This document shows, in pieces, positions 8,061 to 15,411 of a stretch of 31,782 nt of DNA; position 1 is the stretch's first letter, and each line of letters opens with the position of its first letter. This DNA comes from a virus. Location of the stretch: IMG/VR virus record IMGVR_UViG_3300050134_000048, positions 1 through 31,782 of that record. One strand, given 5' to 3'. A model generated the notes under the pieces. It had not been told where the DNA came from, did not search any database, and saw only the letters and a program-made list of their open reading frames with translations. The position numbers and the translations under genes are program-made.

Positions 8061-9008
8061 TTAAATACCTGTTGAACGTAGATTCTGCATCCATAGGTCG
8101 TTGGTGATGCATTGTCCTTGATAGAACGAGCAACCAGCAGTATGTCGAAGCATGCATGGGTCGTTGTTGTATCCAGGAGGTAGATAGATAAATCGAGCTT
8201 TACCACCTGCTTGCCATACAACCTTATAAGATTCTTTAGCTGCTACAAAACAGTTTGCAATATCATTTCCCAACATGGACGCATTGGGAGAAACAGAGCC
8301 TTGTTCCGAAACAAAGAATCTTACGTTATTAGCTCCCCCAAGTTCTGTGGACAGGGTTTGGCTAATATTTGGATACTGGAATTTCTTGATAAAACCAGTC
8401 ATGTTATATAGGACAGGGATCATCCTAGTCGTTAACATGCACCCATAGGAATCGCCAATCGGGCTTGTGCCGAATTTTAGGTCAGCTTCCACGATGTTCG
8501 TGATGTACTCTCCAGAGTTGTTTTGAAGAACTGTGAAGACATCATCGACATCTAAAATTGTCATTTCCGTTGGAATATCGCCATTCGTTCCATTGACGCA
8601 ATTTATGATACTTGCGGAACTTTCTAAATTATCGCGTTGAAGGGCATCTTGAGATTCTCTCAAAGATTGACCTAAACGGGCTGCAGCACTATTGAGAACA
8701 GGATCTTCGTTGGTGATCGTGACCTGACGAGTCAATACGATATAAGTCGCATAAACACGTACACGGCAATCCACGTCAACGCGATTAAGCTGTTGTGGTG
8801 GTGGGTTCGATTGTGCATCGTCAAGAGGCACTTCGAATAGATCTAGACGGTCGTAGCGTGACTGTCTATCGATAAAGCCATTATTGTCTGGCAACTCAAC
8901 AGGTGTAGCAAACAACATGTGAATCAAGTTGTGCTCTGGAGTTGACAGTAATTTGGCATTGTAGCGTTGCTGAATCTGTGGAGGCAGAGAAGCAATTGAA
9001 ACGGTCAT
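8061..9008 (-). CDS. major capsid protein, N4-gp56 type
   Basis: 315 residues, the usual size for this group. Residues about 10-60 read as the N-terminal arm and 'E-loop' opening (TPEHNLIHMLFATPVELP, then FIDRQSRYDRLDLFEVPLDD), which is the pattern I associate with N4-gp56-family major capsid proteins. The middle (VYATYIVLTRQVTITNEDPV, SLRESQDALQRDNLE) is the typical spine-helix region; the rest is mixed alpha/beta. AAAGGAAACC precedes the ATG. It sits right after the scaffold gene, as expected for a head operon. The capsid forms the icosahedral shell around the packaged genome. Confidence 0.9.
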   Translation of the reverse strand: MTVSIASLPPQIQQRYNAKLLSTPEHNLIHMLFATPVELPDNNGFIDRQSRYDRLDLFEVPLDDAQSNPPPQQLNRVDVDCRVRVYATYIVLTRQVTITNEDPVLNSAAARLGQSLRESQDALQRDNLESSASIINCVNGTNGDIPTEMTILDVDDVFTVLQNNSGEYITNIVEADLKFGTSPIGDSYGCMLTTRMIPVLYNMTGFIKKFQYPNISQTLSTELGGANNVRFFVSEQGSVSPNASMLGNDIANCFVAAKESYKVVWQAGGKARFIYLPPGYNNDPCMLRHTAGCSFYQGQCITNDLWMQNLRSTGI

Positions 9009-9029
9009 TTCAGGTTTCCTTTATGGGTT

Positions 9030-9785
9030 TTAACCCATTTCAGGAACCGAGTTGGCTAATGCAGCATATCCGTGCATCTCACGATAAAGATCCTTTTTCA
9101 TAGCATCCGTCAACTTAAAGGCTTGGGCAATAGGGCGTTTGTCAAACGCCATGGGCGACTGCACCGATTTCTCGGATTTTGCAATGGCCTTATCTATTTC
9201 CTTTTCCCTTCTACTCTCAGGTGCTTTATGAACTAGGTTCATCGCTTTAATGAACTTATATGTTTGCAAACCGATTTTATATGGATCTTTTAATTCCACG
9301 ATCGACTGCGCCAATTCCGGTTCCCTCTCTTCTAAAAGAGATAGTGTTTCGGGATTGACGACCTCGGAGAAATCTGAATATTGACGATTCAAACGATCTA
9401 GATATTGACTGTCATTTTGCTTTTTGAAGTAGGACTCCACTTCTTTTTTAGCAATCTGTTCGGCGTACTGCTGGGCCTTCTTCTCAACAAGTCTTTCAAC
9501 TTTGCCTTTAGGAATAAACTCATCGGCGCCGATACTGTCAAATTCGTCGATGTCTTGCTTTGCAGGTGCAGAATGGCTCATTTGAGCTTGCATCATCTGC
9601 ATTTGCATTTCTCGCATTTGCTTCAGTTCTCTTTCGAGTTCGCCATTTTTGAGACGCATAGCCTTAAAGTTTCGCTCGTCAGTTTCTTCTTTAAGTTTCT
9701 TTGCCTCGTTTACTTCATTGACTGGATTATCAACCTGAGTTGCTACCTCAAGGACTTCGCTGTTTTGGTTTTCAATTTCTGTCAT
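9030..9785 (-). CDS. scaffold protein
   Basis: 251 residues, acidic, no Cys and low complexity. Residues about 30-70 form a Met/Gln-rich coiled coil (ELERELKQMREMQMQMMQAQ), and about 95-130 a second charged helix (VERLVEKKAQQYAEQIAKKEVE). The end is helical and Lys-rich. AAGGAAAATTC precedes the ATG. Coiled coil, acidity and place directly ahead of the capsid gene fit an internal scaffold that guides procapsid assembly and leaves before packaging. Confidence 0.8.
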   Translation of the reverse strand: MTEIENQNSEVLEVATQVDNPVNEVNEAKKLKEETDERNFKAMRLKNGELERELKQMREMQMQMMQAQMSHSAPAKQDIDEFDSIGADEFIPKGKVERLVEKKAQQYAEQIAKKEVESYFKKQNDSQYLDRLNRQYSDFSEVVNPETLSLLEEREPELAQSIVELKDPYKIGLQTYKFIKAMNLVHKAPESRREKEIDKAIAKSEKSVQSPMAFDKRPIAQAFKLTDAMKKDLYREMHGYAALANSVPEMG

Positions 9786-9814
9786 GAATTTTCCTTGTGT
9801 TGATTAGTGGTTGG

Positions 9815-9846
9815 CTAGCCCCACAATACGCCTGGCATTGGGCTAG
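9815..9846. repeat. inverted repeat upstream of scaffold and Zn protein
   Basis: CTAGCCC and GGGCTAG with an 18-bp spacer, in the 132-bp divergent space between scaffold and the plus-strand zinc-binding gene. Just beyond it GTACGCC is repeated with 11-bp spacing (9846 and 9857). Neither a clear T tract nor a known operator is seen, so it could be a protein-binding site or a structured 5' leader for the scaffold mRNA. Confidence 0.35.
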
Positions 9847-9867
9847 TACGCCTTTTGTACGCCCTTC

Positions 9868-9896
9868 TTGACAATGATGAATAAAAAAGTTATAAG
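9868..9896 (+). promoter_or_regulatory. sigma70-type promoter for plus-strand Zn gene
   Basis: TTGACA at 9868-9873 (consensus), a 17-bp spacer, and TATAAG at 9891-9896 (5 of 6). This is the clearest promoter in the window and points to the plus strand, in the middle of a minus-strand structural block. The expected start of transcription near 9903 leaves a leader of about 15 bases before the ATG at 9918. Confidence 0.75.
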
Positions 9897-9917
9897 TCTA
9901 CTAAAAAAAGGATGGAT

Positions 9918-10235
9918 ATGATTTGCGAGAATTGCTTACAGATAAAAGAACAGAATTGTTTTTTGAAGGATCAAAAGATTTGTTTTCATTGTGTCTATAA
10001 AATAAAGACTTCTAAGAAAGTATTAAAAACTGAAAAGGTAAAATATTGCAGAGTTTGCAAAAAAGAATTGAATTATGATGAAAATGCACGAAAACGTCAG
10101 AGAAACGTATTCTGCTCTTTAGAATGTGCTGAAAAGGGGCATAAGGATTTGAACCTTAATCACTGGACACGGAAGCTTCGCAAGATGGAAGTGGCAGCCT
10201 CTTATATGGATCTTTCTGATTATGTTGTGAAATAG
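9918..10235 (+). CDS. small zinc-finger-like protein (moron-like)
   Basis: 105 residues from the ATG at 9918; an in-frame ATG at 9912 is only two codons earlier, but AAGGA sits five bases before the later one. Cys pairs: CENCLQ near residue 3-6, CFHC near residue 22-25, CRVC near residue 46-49, and CSLECAEKGH near residue 68-77. These are spaced like zinc-binding clusters. The remainder is Lys-rich. It runs against the surrounding minus-strand genes, has its own promoter, and overlaps the 3' end of the 208-residue gene by 80 bp. This looks like a moron: a host- or regulation-related gene inserted in a structural cluster. Function unknown. Confidence 0.7.
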   Translation: MICENCLQIKEQNCFLKDQKICFHCVYKIKTSKKVLKTEKVKYCRVCKKELNYDENARKRQRNVFCSLECAEKGHKDLNLNHWTRKLRKMEVAASYMDLSDYVVK

Positions 10236-10782
10236 TAACTTCATTTGGATTTACCTTCGAAACTAAGACATCTCCACGATATAGGGGATTGGCAATCCAA
10301 TTTCCTAAATCGTTCTTTGTAAATCCATAATGCTCTAGACGATCATTTTCCCAATGCCTGAACATTTGTAATTCCTCTTGCTCATGCTGGGCTGGGCGCA
10401 ACTCAGGAGAATTTAACATGTTAAGCATTTCATATCTTGCCGGAAGATGCCAGCAAAAGAAAATCTCGTTAGATGGGGGATCAACCTTGAAAACCAAGGT
10501 ATCGGCTTCTGGATATGGTCTATATTTCGTTTTTATCATTCGACGTATGAAGGAATTTTTCATTTGAAGATCGCGCCTCTCATAGACTGTAATGAAGAAG
10601 AGACGACCTTCAAAATCTTTTGTGCCTTGTATTGCTGTTTCGTTTAAATCTTCTACAAGGCTTTTACGCATCTCATAATTCATGTCGCCAGTGATAAGAC
10701 CACGTTCCCCATTCATTTGAGCATCGCGATAGATAGCTCCAACGGTCTTTCTTGTAGGATCGATTAAGCTTCTATTTTCCAT
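10156..10782 (-). CDS. hypothetical protein, 208 aa
   Basis: Starts MENRSLIDPTRKTVGAIYRD. A central region (FFITVYERRDLQMKNSFIRRM, then PPSNEIFFCWHLPARYEM) has a structured alpha/beta look, and the final 30 residues are basic and Ser/Pro-rich. It is the first gene of the group upstream of scaffold and overlaps the plus-strand zinc gene tail to tail. Function not recognised; gene order points to virion morphogenesis. Confidence 0.75.
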   Translation of the reverse strand: MENRSLIDPTRKTVGAIYRDAQMNGERGLITGDMNYEMRKSLVEDLNETAIQGTKDFEGRLFFITVYERRDLQMKNSFIRRMIKTKYRPYPEADTLVFKVDPPSNEIFFCWHLPARYEMLNMLNSPELRPAQHEQEELQMFRHWENDRLEHYGFTKNDLGNWIANPLYRGDVLVSKVNPNEVTISQHNQKDPYKRLPLPSCEASVSSD

Positions 10783-10879
10783 TATTGATTCCTAGTTTTT
10801 TATCACGTTTCTTTTTCAGAAGTTTTGCGATTCTTTTTTGAGATGGTTGTTTAATGTGAACACCTTGCATGGAAGTCAT
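10772..10879 (-). CDS. tiny basic protein, 35 aa
   Basis: MTSMQGVHIKQPSQKRIAKLL followed by a KKKRDKK run. GGAGGAAAACCC precedes the ATG, a strong ribosome site. It overlaps the start of the 208-residue gene by 11 bp, so it probably feeds ribosomes to it. Its Lys-rich nature matches four other mini-proteins in this window. Confidence 0.6.
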   Translation of the reverse strand: MTSMQGVHIKQPSQKRIAKLLKKKRDKKLGINNGK

Positions 10880-10905
10880 GGGTTTTCCTCCGCTAATACA
10901 ATTTT

Positions 10906-11223
10906 TCATTGACTTCCACAACTAGCACAAAACCACATATAAGCATTTTGACCTATGACTTGACATTTATGAATGCCGCATTTCTGGCATTTAGGAATAC
11001 AAACCTCTTCACCTTCTTTGTCAATCATAGTGACTGATTTTGGATCAAGAAAACGAACAGGATGAGATGAACCATATTCACATTCTAATTCCGATTCTCT
11101 TTTTTTCATTTTATCAATTTCACTTGCCAATGTCTTAAAAGCAAATGGATCGTCATATTTGTCTTTTCTATCGCTCATTTGCCAACCAGCTTCCCCATCG
11201 TTTAAGATAAACGATTCTTTCAT
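10906..11223 (-). CDS. zinc-ribbon hypothetical protein
   Basis: Up to 105 residues. The C-terminal 35 residues hold a zinc-ribbon-like set, CIPKCQKCGIHKC and FCASCGSQ. The N-terminal part is charged and helical. Two starts are possible: the ATG at 11223 or a downstream one near 11178 (MSDRKDKYD); neither has a strong ribosome site. It overlaps the end of the 71-residue gene by up to 56 bp. No function recognised. Confidence 0.65.
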   Translation of the reverse strand: MKESFILNDGEAGWQMSDRKDKYDDPFAFKTLASEIDKMKKRESELECEYGSSHPVRFLDPKSVTMIDKEGEEVCIPKCQKCGIHKCQVIGQNAYMWFCASCGSQ

Positions 11224-11383
11224 ATACAGGATCTAATCCTAAAGAAAGCATTTTTGCTTCATCTTTAAGCATGGCTTCATGCTCTTCTCGTCCATTGACG
11301 TCTATATAACGAACCGGAGGCATTTCTGCGGGAGGGTTTATTCCACCAAAATCATCATTCATCTTAGTTCCTATATCTTTCAA
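11168..11383 (-). CDS. small hypothetical protein, 71 aa
   Basis: Starts MKDIGTKMNDDFGG, with Pro and acidic-rich middle (PPAEMPPVRYIDVNG) and a charged helical end. An alternative Met at residue 8 is possible. It overlaps its downstream neighbour and lies 11 bp after the 124-residue gene. Recognised only as a coherent small frame in an operon of similar ones. Confidence 0.55.
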   Translation of the reverse strand: MKDIGTKMNDDFGGINPPAEMPPVRYIDVNGREEHEAMLKDEAKMLSLGLDPVYERIVYLKRWGSWLANER

Positions 11384-11394
11384 ATCGCTTGGTT

Positions 11395-11769
11395 TTAAGA
11401 CATAAAGGATTCATCGTTAATAATTCTCTTCGCTCTAAGTCTTCCAAATAAGTGCGGGTGACGTCTATTAGCTTCTCGAAAGTAAGAGAAGGGTGTACCG
11501 ACTGATTGGCCTGTTTTCTTTTCAAACTCATCTTCTTTTGCCTTCGTCCGCCCATACAACTCCAAGAATTTCTGTTCCAATTTTTCAACTTTAGCTAACC
11601 AAACGGAATTCTTAACACACTTGGGTTTTATTTTCAAAATTAAATATTCGTAGATGCCCCATAAAGTTGAGCAATCATCCCAAAACTTAAGAGTTTTTTG
11701 GTTTAAGAGTATTCGATTATAATATTGAATAATTTGAGGGGGTAAGCAAACAGTACGTGTAATTTTCAA
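11395..11769 (-). CDS. hypothetical protein with TTG start, 124 aa
   Basis: The start is TTG at 11769, with AAAGGA nine bases upstream. It overlaps the stop of the 44-residue gene by 4 bp. The N-terminal half is hydrophobic/helical (FWDDCSTLWGIYEYLILK) and the C-terminal half is Lys/Glu/Arg-rich. A 74-residue frame at 11364-11588 in the same strand is a shadow. Function unknown. Confidence 0.65.
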   Translation of the reverse strand: MKITRTVCLPPQIIQYYNRILLNQKTLKFWDDCSTLWGIYEYLILKIKPKCVKNSVWLAKVEKLEQKFLELYGRTKAKEDEFEKKTGQSVGTPFSYFREANRRHPHLFGRLRAKRIINDESFMS

Positions 11770-11900
11770 TTTTTATTTCCTTTTCTTGGATTGTAAGGCA
11801 TTTGTTGAATAGTTGGAGGATTTCCGATGGTTTTACCTTTTTTTTTAGGCTTTTTGGCTAAAATGTAAGGTAATTTATCTTGAAAATTGGTTTTTTTCAT
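11766..11900 (-). CDS. tiny basic protein, 44 aa
   Basis: MKKTNFQDKLPYILAKKPKKKGK and a Pro/Asn-rich end. AGGA seven bases before the ATG. It ends overlapping the TTG start of the 124-residue gene, which suggests translational coupling. Member of the Lys-rich mini-protein set; no known family. Confidence 0.55.
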   Translation of the reverse strand: MKKTNFQDKLPYILAKKPKKKGKTIGNPPTIQQMPYNPRKGNKN

Positions 11901-12102
11901 GATACGTCCTGGTTCTATTTAGTCTAGGATGAGCCAGGCAAGACCTAACTCTTTTCTTGGCGATCAACCCAATACTTAAGTTGGATGAGCTCCCGACGGC
12001 TGCCATTTGTATCTTACGTGACACCGTTTTCAGATTCTTATTTATACTCGCAATCCTTAATCGAGTTAAATGCAGTACAATGAACAACCATACTGCAAAA
12101 AA

Positions 12103-12174
12103 CGCCGGAAGTAGGATTTGCACCGACGACCTCCTCGTTGAAAAAAGGCGCTCTACTAACTGAGCTAACACGGG
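12103..12174 (-). tRNA. tRNA-like element, degenerate
   Basis: Canonical D-arm on the minus strand (TAGCTCAGTTAGTAGAGC) and the expected AGGTC variable loop. The T arm is GTCGG-TGCAAAT-CCTAC with one mismatch and G instead of T in the conserved TTC. The acceptor ends (CCCGTGT and TTCCGGC) pair at only 4 of 7 positions, and the anticodon loop is a base short, with TTC or TCA in the region. Length 72 nt with discriminator. A decayed or chimeric tRNA gene is the best reading; a functional tRNA is doubtful. The flanks (11901-12102 and 12207-12243) hold a GCAGTA/TACTGC hairpin at 12072-12096 and a T-arm-like GTCGGGAGCTCATCC on the minus strand near 11980-12000, but no gene. Confidence 0.4.
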
Positions 12175-12206
12175 AAAAAGGGGGTTACGCTTTTTAGACG
12201 CACCCC
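12175..12206 (-). terminator. weak terminator-like hairpin
   Basis: On the minus strand GGGGT ... ACCCC (5 bp, 12181-12206) is followed by C and TTTTT (12175-12179). It lies after the 94-residue gene and before the tRNA-like element, where transcription of the minus-strand small genes could slow. The short stem makes it uncertain. Confidence 0.35.
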
Positions 12207-12243
12207 GTACTCCTTCTACACATGGTAGATGAGCTAAATAACT

Positions 12244-12528
12244 TTATCTCTTAGGCGTTTCTTCTATCATAGTTTGACCCCAGCGCCTTTCGACAAGATC
12301 ATTCATATCTCGGCTCGTCGTATCCGAACGGACACGAAAACCCTGCGTGAATTGCTCGTCAAGATCTACTGGGCCTCTTTGAATTTCAATACGCCCCGGT
12401 CGCGGAGTATCTCCCACTTCCTTTTTAGACAATGTATCTTTTTTATACACATTATCTTGCGGATACCTTTCTTTATTGGAAGTAGTAAAAACGCCTGATC
12501 TGGCATTGCTTTTACTAGATTTAGCCAT
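12244..12528 (-). CDS. hypothetical protein, 94 aa
   Basis: Low-complexity, charged and Ser/Thr/Arg-rich protein (MAKSSKSNARSGVFTTSNK..., RPGRIEIQRGPVDLDE). Its start overlaps the stop of the 104-residue gene (TAATG). No Cys, no membrane segment. Likely intrinsically disordered. Unknown function; downstream of portal. Confidence 0.6.
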   Translation of the reverse strand: MAKSSKSNARSGVFTTSNKERYPQDNVYKKDTLSKKEVGDTPRPGRIEIQRGPVDLDEQFTQGFRVRSDTTSRDMNDLVERRWGQTMIEETPKR

Positions 12529-12842
12529 TATGAATACCTGCCGTGATAAGCCTGTTTCTCAACTGTTGACGCTTCTGTAGCCTGAAATTTGTCTTGACGC
12601 TCAATATAATTAAGAGTCTTTGAAAAATCTTCCTGCGAGAAGTCCCTTTCTGGCTTCTGATAATCTTTAATTGTCGGTGACATATCACCTTGATTAAGAC
12701 CTTTCATCGCCATATCACCATTTGGCATACTGCCATTTTCTTTACCAGATTGACGGTTTCCGCCTCGCGCTTTGCCACCTTCTCCAGAGCTTTTGTATCC
12801 GCCTTGACCCTTTTCAGATCTTCCGCCATAACTTTTAGCCAT
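12528..12842 (-). CDS. Gly/Lys-rich hypothetical protein, 104 aa
   Basis: The N-terminal half is strongly Gly/Ser/Lys-rich (SEKGQGGYKSSGEGGKARGG), the C-terminal half acidic and Gln-rich with a helical feel. AAAAGAGGTG precedes the ATG. Its first residues (MAKS) match the next gene, hinting at a common origin or shared start region, but the rest does not align. Likely disordered virion or DNA-binding protein; not recognised. Confidence 0.6.
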   Translation of the reverse strand: MAKSYGGRSEKGQGGYKSSGEGGKARGGNRQSGKENGSMPNGDMAMKGLNQGDMSPTIKDYQKPERDFSQEDFSKTLNYIERQDKFQATEASTVEKQAYHGRYS

Positions 12843-12885
12843 AAAAACACCTCTTTTTTGTGTATACTTTACTTAAATCCGATAT

Positions 12886-13083
12886 TTAAGCAACATTTAC
12901 TTTATTTTCTCTACTTTCTTTTGCGGCTTCCCAACTTACAAATGCATTAAATAGGGCTAACCCAATATCTTCATCGAATATTTCAATCCTGTGCATCACC
13001 ACTATTATAAATTCTTTTTGAAAACCTATTCGATATAAAGATTCGATTATTTGCAGTTTTGTATTTATAAGGTCTAAATTCAT
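12886..13083 (-). CDS. small hypothetical protein, 65 aa
   Basis: MNLDLINTKLQIIESLYRIGF and then acidic and hydrophobic helices. GAGGCAAA precedes the ATG. It begins 7 bp after the portal stop. Unknown; included because spacing and ribosome site are good. Confidence 0.6.
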   Translation of the reverse strand: MNLDLINTKLQIIESLYRIGFQKEFIIVVMHRIEIFDEDIGLALFNAFVSWEAAKESRENKVNVA

Positions 13084-13090
13084 TTTGCCT

Positions 13091-15100
13091 CTATGCTACA
13101 TTTTGAGTTACAGTTTCTTTCTCTGGATTGGCTGCCGGACTTATCGCATTCAATATCTCGACTTGCTGCATAAGATGATCTAAATCCATGCCTTTAAGCT
13201 CTTTTAAGGCTTTAACAACATTAAGTAAACTTGCAGTATCTTCTTGGTGTGCTCTGCGAAGCTTATCTTGTGCAACGGCACTATCTGTTTGTATCTTGGC
13301 CACTCTCTCTTTTGCAAGCCCTTCTTGGCTATGAGCATAGGCAACCTTCGTCAAATTATCAACTTCAATTTGCTTCATTTGAAGTTGTTCCATTTTTTCC
13401 TGCTGTTCCTGCATAGCCTTTTGCTTAGCTTGTATTTTTTCTACAATCCTACCCTTATTCTGTATTGTCATTGCTTCTATGACTTCATCTATTGGGAATG
13501 TATCCGGTGCTATGGACTGGGCATGAAGAAGCTGCGCTAATTCAAGCTGCTGTTGAGATTCTGTCAATGGTACTTGAATTACTTTGCAACCATATTTAAA
13601 GAATATCTTATTGTCAAACTCTGCTGTAGGCTCTTCGCCAATAACTTGACGTACTTTCCCATATGTCCAGTTCTTTTGGATGAATTCAATTTCAATATCT
13701 CCGCAAAGCTTCTGGCATTCATCCGCTTGGTCAAAGAGACGCGTTAGATTGCGTGCTGTGGCCGCCTGACGCATCATTGATATAATCCCTGCCTTATCGT
13801 CAACTTCGATGCCCATGGACTGCGGATCGACTCCGGAAACGCGGTAAATGACATCCTTAAGCATCTCTTCCATTTGCAGCATGACAGGCGATGGGGGGAC
13901 AATAGGCATAGGCTGAACATCGTCCATTTGGAAATCTGGATCAATGGAAAGTACTCGGCCATGACCTTGGTTTAATGCATCCTCTGGAGTAACTAGAGCG
14001 CCTTTTTTAACCTTTAAACCTTGCTGTTGTGCATCGAGGATTTCTAAATTCGATACTTTCAATCTATTAAACAAATATTGAGGATCTCTGAGATCCCTAC
14101 AGATGCCCCTAAACTTATACGCATAATATGGAGTATCAGCGGTGAAATAGGCAAGCATAGGGGCAACAGGATAACGATCAAGACCATAAGGATTAGGCTC
14201 GTCAACGAGAACACGATCATTAAGAATAATGGATCGCCTAACGGTTGGAACAGGCTTTTTAATGGTTGCCAGCTTGCCTTTAAAAGCTTGCATGAGTTCT
14301 TTAAGTTGTTCATCAGTCCCTGTAAATTCTTGCGTTTCTTCCGTCTTTCTATCAACTAGAAATGTAGCTTCCCTATTCGTTAAATACCAGTATTCATCGA
14401 AGGCTATCAAGTTAGGAAATTGAATCTGATATACTTCCGGCATATAGAAGAATTTATCATCGCGATAGGTTCCTTTAGGAAGCGAAAGAATATCATCGGC
14501 AAACTGCTGGTAAAGTACCGCTGCCTCGTTCCTATCAAAGAAGGTGCGCATCCACCAAAACCTAGCATCACTCATGTCATGCTTGCGGAAATAAGGATCA
14601 AATAAGCATGATTTCATGTCTACATAACGCCATCGAGGATCTGGACTGATAGGGTCTTTAGTATTGTCCGCAAACATATACATGAAGCCTAAACCCTGAA
14701 CTAATCCCCCTAGCTCAAAACAATCGCTGAATGTCTGATAGAATCCGTTCTTATGATTATGATAAAGACATTTAGTAAGTTGATCGCTTGTCTTTTGCAT
14801 ACCGTTTTGTATCGGCATGACAGCTGTCGACTTACGTGTAATCCTCTGTTGTCCTCCTACAGCTTGCGTTATCGGATTCATGATATTGAAATTCCATACC
14901 TTACGCCTATACGTCGCAACTCCCGGAAATATCAAGCCCCATATGTCTTGGTCGCCTATGCAAAACCTCTGATCGACATCGGCTTGATACCATTGCGTTT
15001 GTAGTATGTTTATGCAATCGGAATAGTTTTTCTCCATCGATTGACGGAGAGAAATATTTAAGGACTCTTCAGGAAAAAAAATTGGGTCATTATTGCGCAT
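13091..15100 (-). CDS. portal protein, P22-like
   Basis: 669 residues, close to the roughly 700 of the P22 portal family. The first 300 residues are mixed alpha/beta with Trp/Tyr-rich segments (QDIWGLIFPGVATYRRKVWNFN). The middle (RYPVAPMLAYFTADTPYYAYKFRGICRDLRDPQYLFNRLKVSNLE, near residues 345-375) is the wing/stem region typical of this family, ending in the VDPQSMGIEVDDKAGI loop. The C-terminal 130 residues are a Gln/Lys-rich coiled coil (KQKAMQEQQEKMEQLQMKQ), like the P22 portal barrel. It forms the 12-fold ring for DNA entry and exit and pairs with terminase. The start shares a 70-bp divergent space with the plus-strand gene at 15169. Confidence 0.88.
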   Translation of the reverse strand: MRNNDPIFFPEESLNISLRQSMEKNYSDCINILQTQWYQADVDQRFCIGDQDIWGLIFPGVATYRRKVWNFNIMNPITQAVGGQQRITRKSTAVMPIQNGMQKTSDQLTKCLYHNHKNGFYQTFSDCFELGGLVQGLGFMYMFADNTKDPISPDPRWRYVDMKSCLFDPYFRKHDMSDARFWWMRTFFDRNEAAVLYQQFADDILSLPKGTYRDDKFFYMPEVYQIQFPNLIAFDEYWYLTNREATFLVDRKTEETQEFTGTDEQLKELMQAFKGKLATIKKPVPTVRRSIILNDRVLVDEPNPYGLDRYPVAPMLAYFTADTPYYAYKFRGICRDLRDPQYLFNRLKVSNLEILDAQQQGLKVKKGALVTPEDALNQGHGRVLSIDPDFQMDDVQPMPIVPPSPVMLQMEEMLKDVIYRVSGVDPQSMGIEVDDKAGIISMMRQAATARNLTRLFDQADECQKLCGDIEIEFIQKNWTYGKVRQVIGEEPTAEFDNKIFFKYGCKVIQVPLTESQQQLELAQLLHAQSIAPDTFPIDEVIEAMTIQNKGRIVEKIQAKQKAMQEQQEKMEQLQMKQIEVDNLTKVAYAHSQEGLAKERVAKIQTDSAVAQDKLRRAHQEDTASLLNVVKALKELKGMDLDHLMQQVEILNAISPAANPEKETVTQNVA

Positions 15101-15109
15101 TTTCTACCT

Positions 15110-15138
15110 TTAAGATTAATAACCTAATCTTGTATGAT
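15110..15138 (+). promoter_or_regulatory. promoter with embedded operator-like inverted repeat
   Basis: TATGAT at 15133-15138 and TTAAGA at 15110-15115 form a 17-bp-spaced promoter-like pair. Between them lies a perfect inverted repeat AAGATTA/TAATCTT (15112-15118 and 15125-15131, 6-bp spacer) that overlaps both the -35 side and the spacer. That is the expected place for an operator. It serves the plus-strand gene at 15169. Confidence 0.5.
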
Positions 15139-15168
15139 AAATTTTATTCTGCGCAAGTGAGGAAAGTC

Positions 15169-15411
15169 ATGCGAAATAAGCAAGTATCTAAAGATGATTT
15201 ACTGGATGTTCAAGAAATGACTAGAAGGCTTGAAGAAGCCATGTCATTGATTTTGCAAGACAATGACATGGATTTAGCCGTATCCGCTCTTATGAGTTCT
15301 ACGATAAATTGTATATTTGGTCAATGCTCAACCATCCAAGAAATAGAGCATTATCGCAATGTATTCATAAAGATTATGAATTCGGCTGCTGATTCTATTA
15401 AACCGGTTTGA
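15169..15411 (+). CDS. small helical protein (moron-like), 80 aa
   Basis: ATG at 15169 chosen because GAGGAAA precedes it; a frame extending to 15082 overlaps the portal start and lacks a ribosome site. MRNKQVSKDDLLDVQ then two amphipathic helices (MTRRLEEAMSLILQ and LAVSALMSSTINCIFG). It runs against the terminase-portal block and overlaps the 209-residue gene by 14 bp at its 3' end. No family recognised; opposite orientation, own promoter and operator suggest a host-facing or regulatory add-on. Confidence 0.6.
   Translation: MRNKQVSKDDLLDVQEMTRRLEEAMSLILQDNDMDLAVSALMSSTINCIFGQCSTIQEIEHYRNVFIKIMNSAADSIKPV

Noticed and set aside
11364-11588. 74-residue minus-strand frame
   Set aside because: It overlaps the 124-residue gene in another frame, and that gene has a good ribosome site and better composition.
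12072-12096. GCAGTA/TACTGC hairpin as a terminator
   Set aside because: There is no T run after it on either strand, so it is recorded only as a hairpin next to the tRNA-like element.
11875-12171. 98-residue minus-strand frame (MLAQLVERLFS...)
   Set aside because: The start of this protein is the translated tRNA-like element, a known kind of false gene; the region is better read as tRNA-like DNA.
13244-13540. 98-residue plus-strand frame opposite the portal C-terminus
   Set aside because: Mirrors the coiled-coil codons of the portal gene and has a Leu/Phe-rich composition typical of antisense frames.
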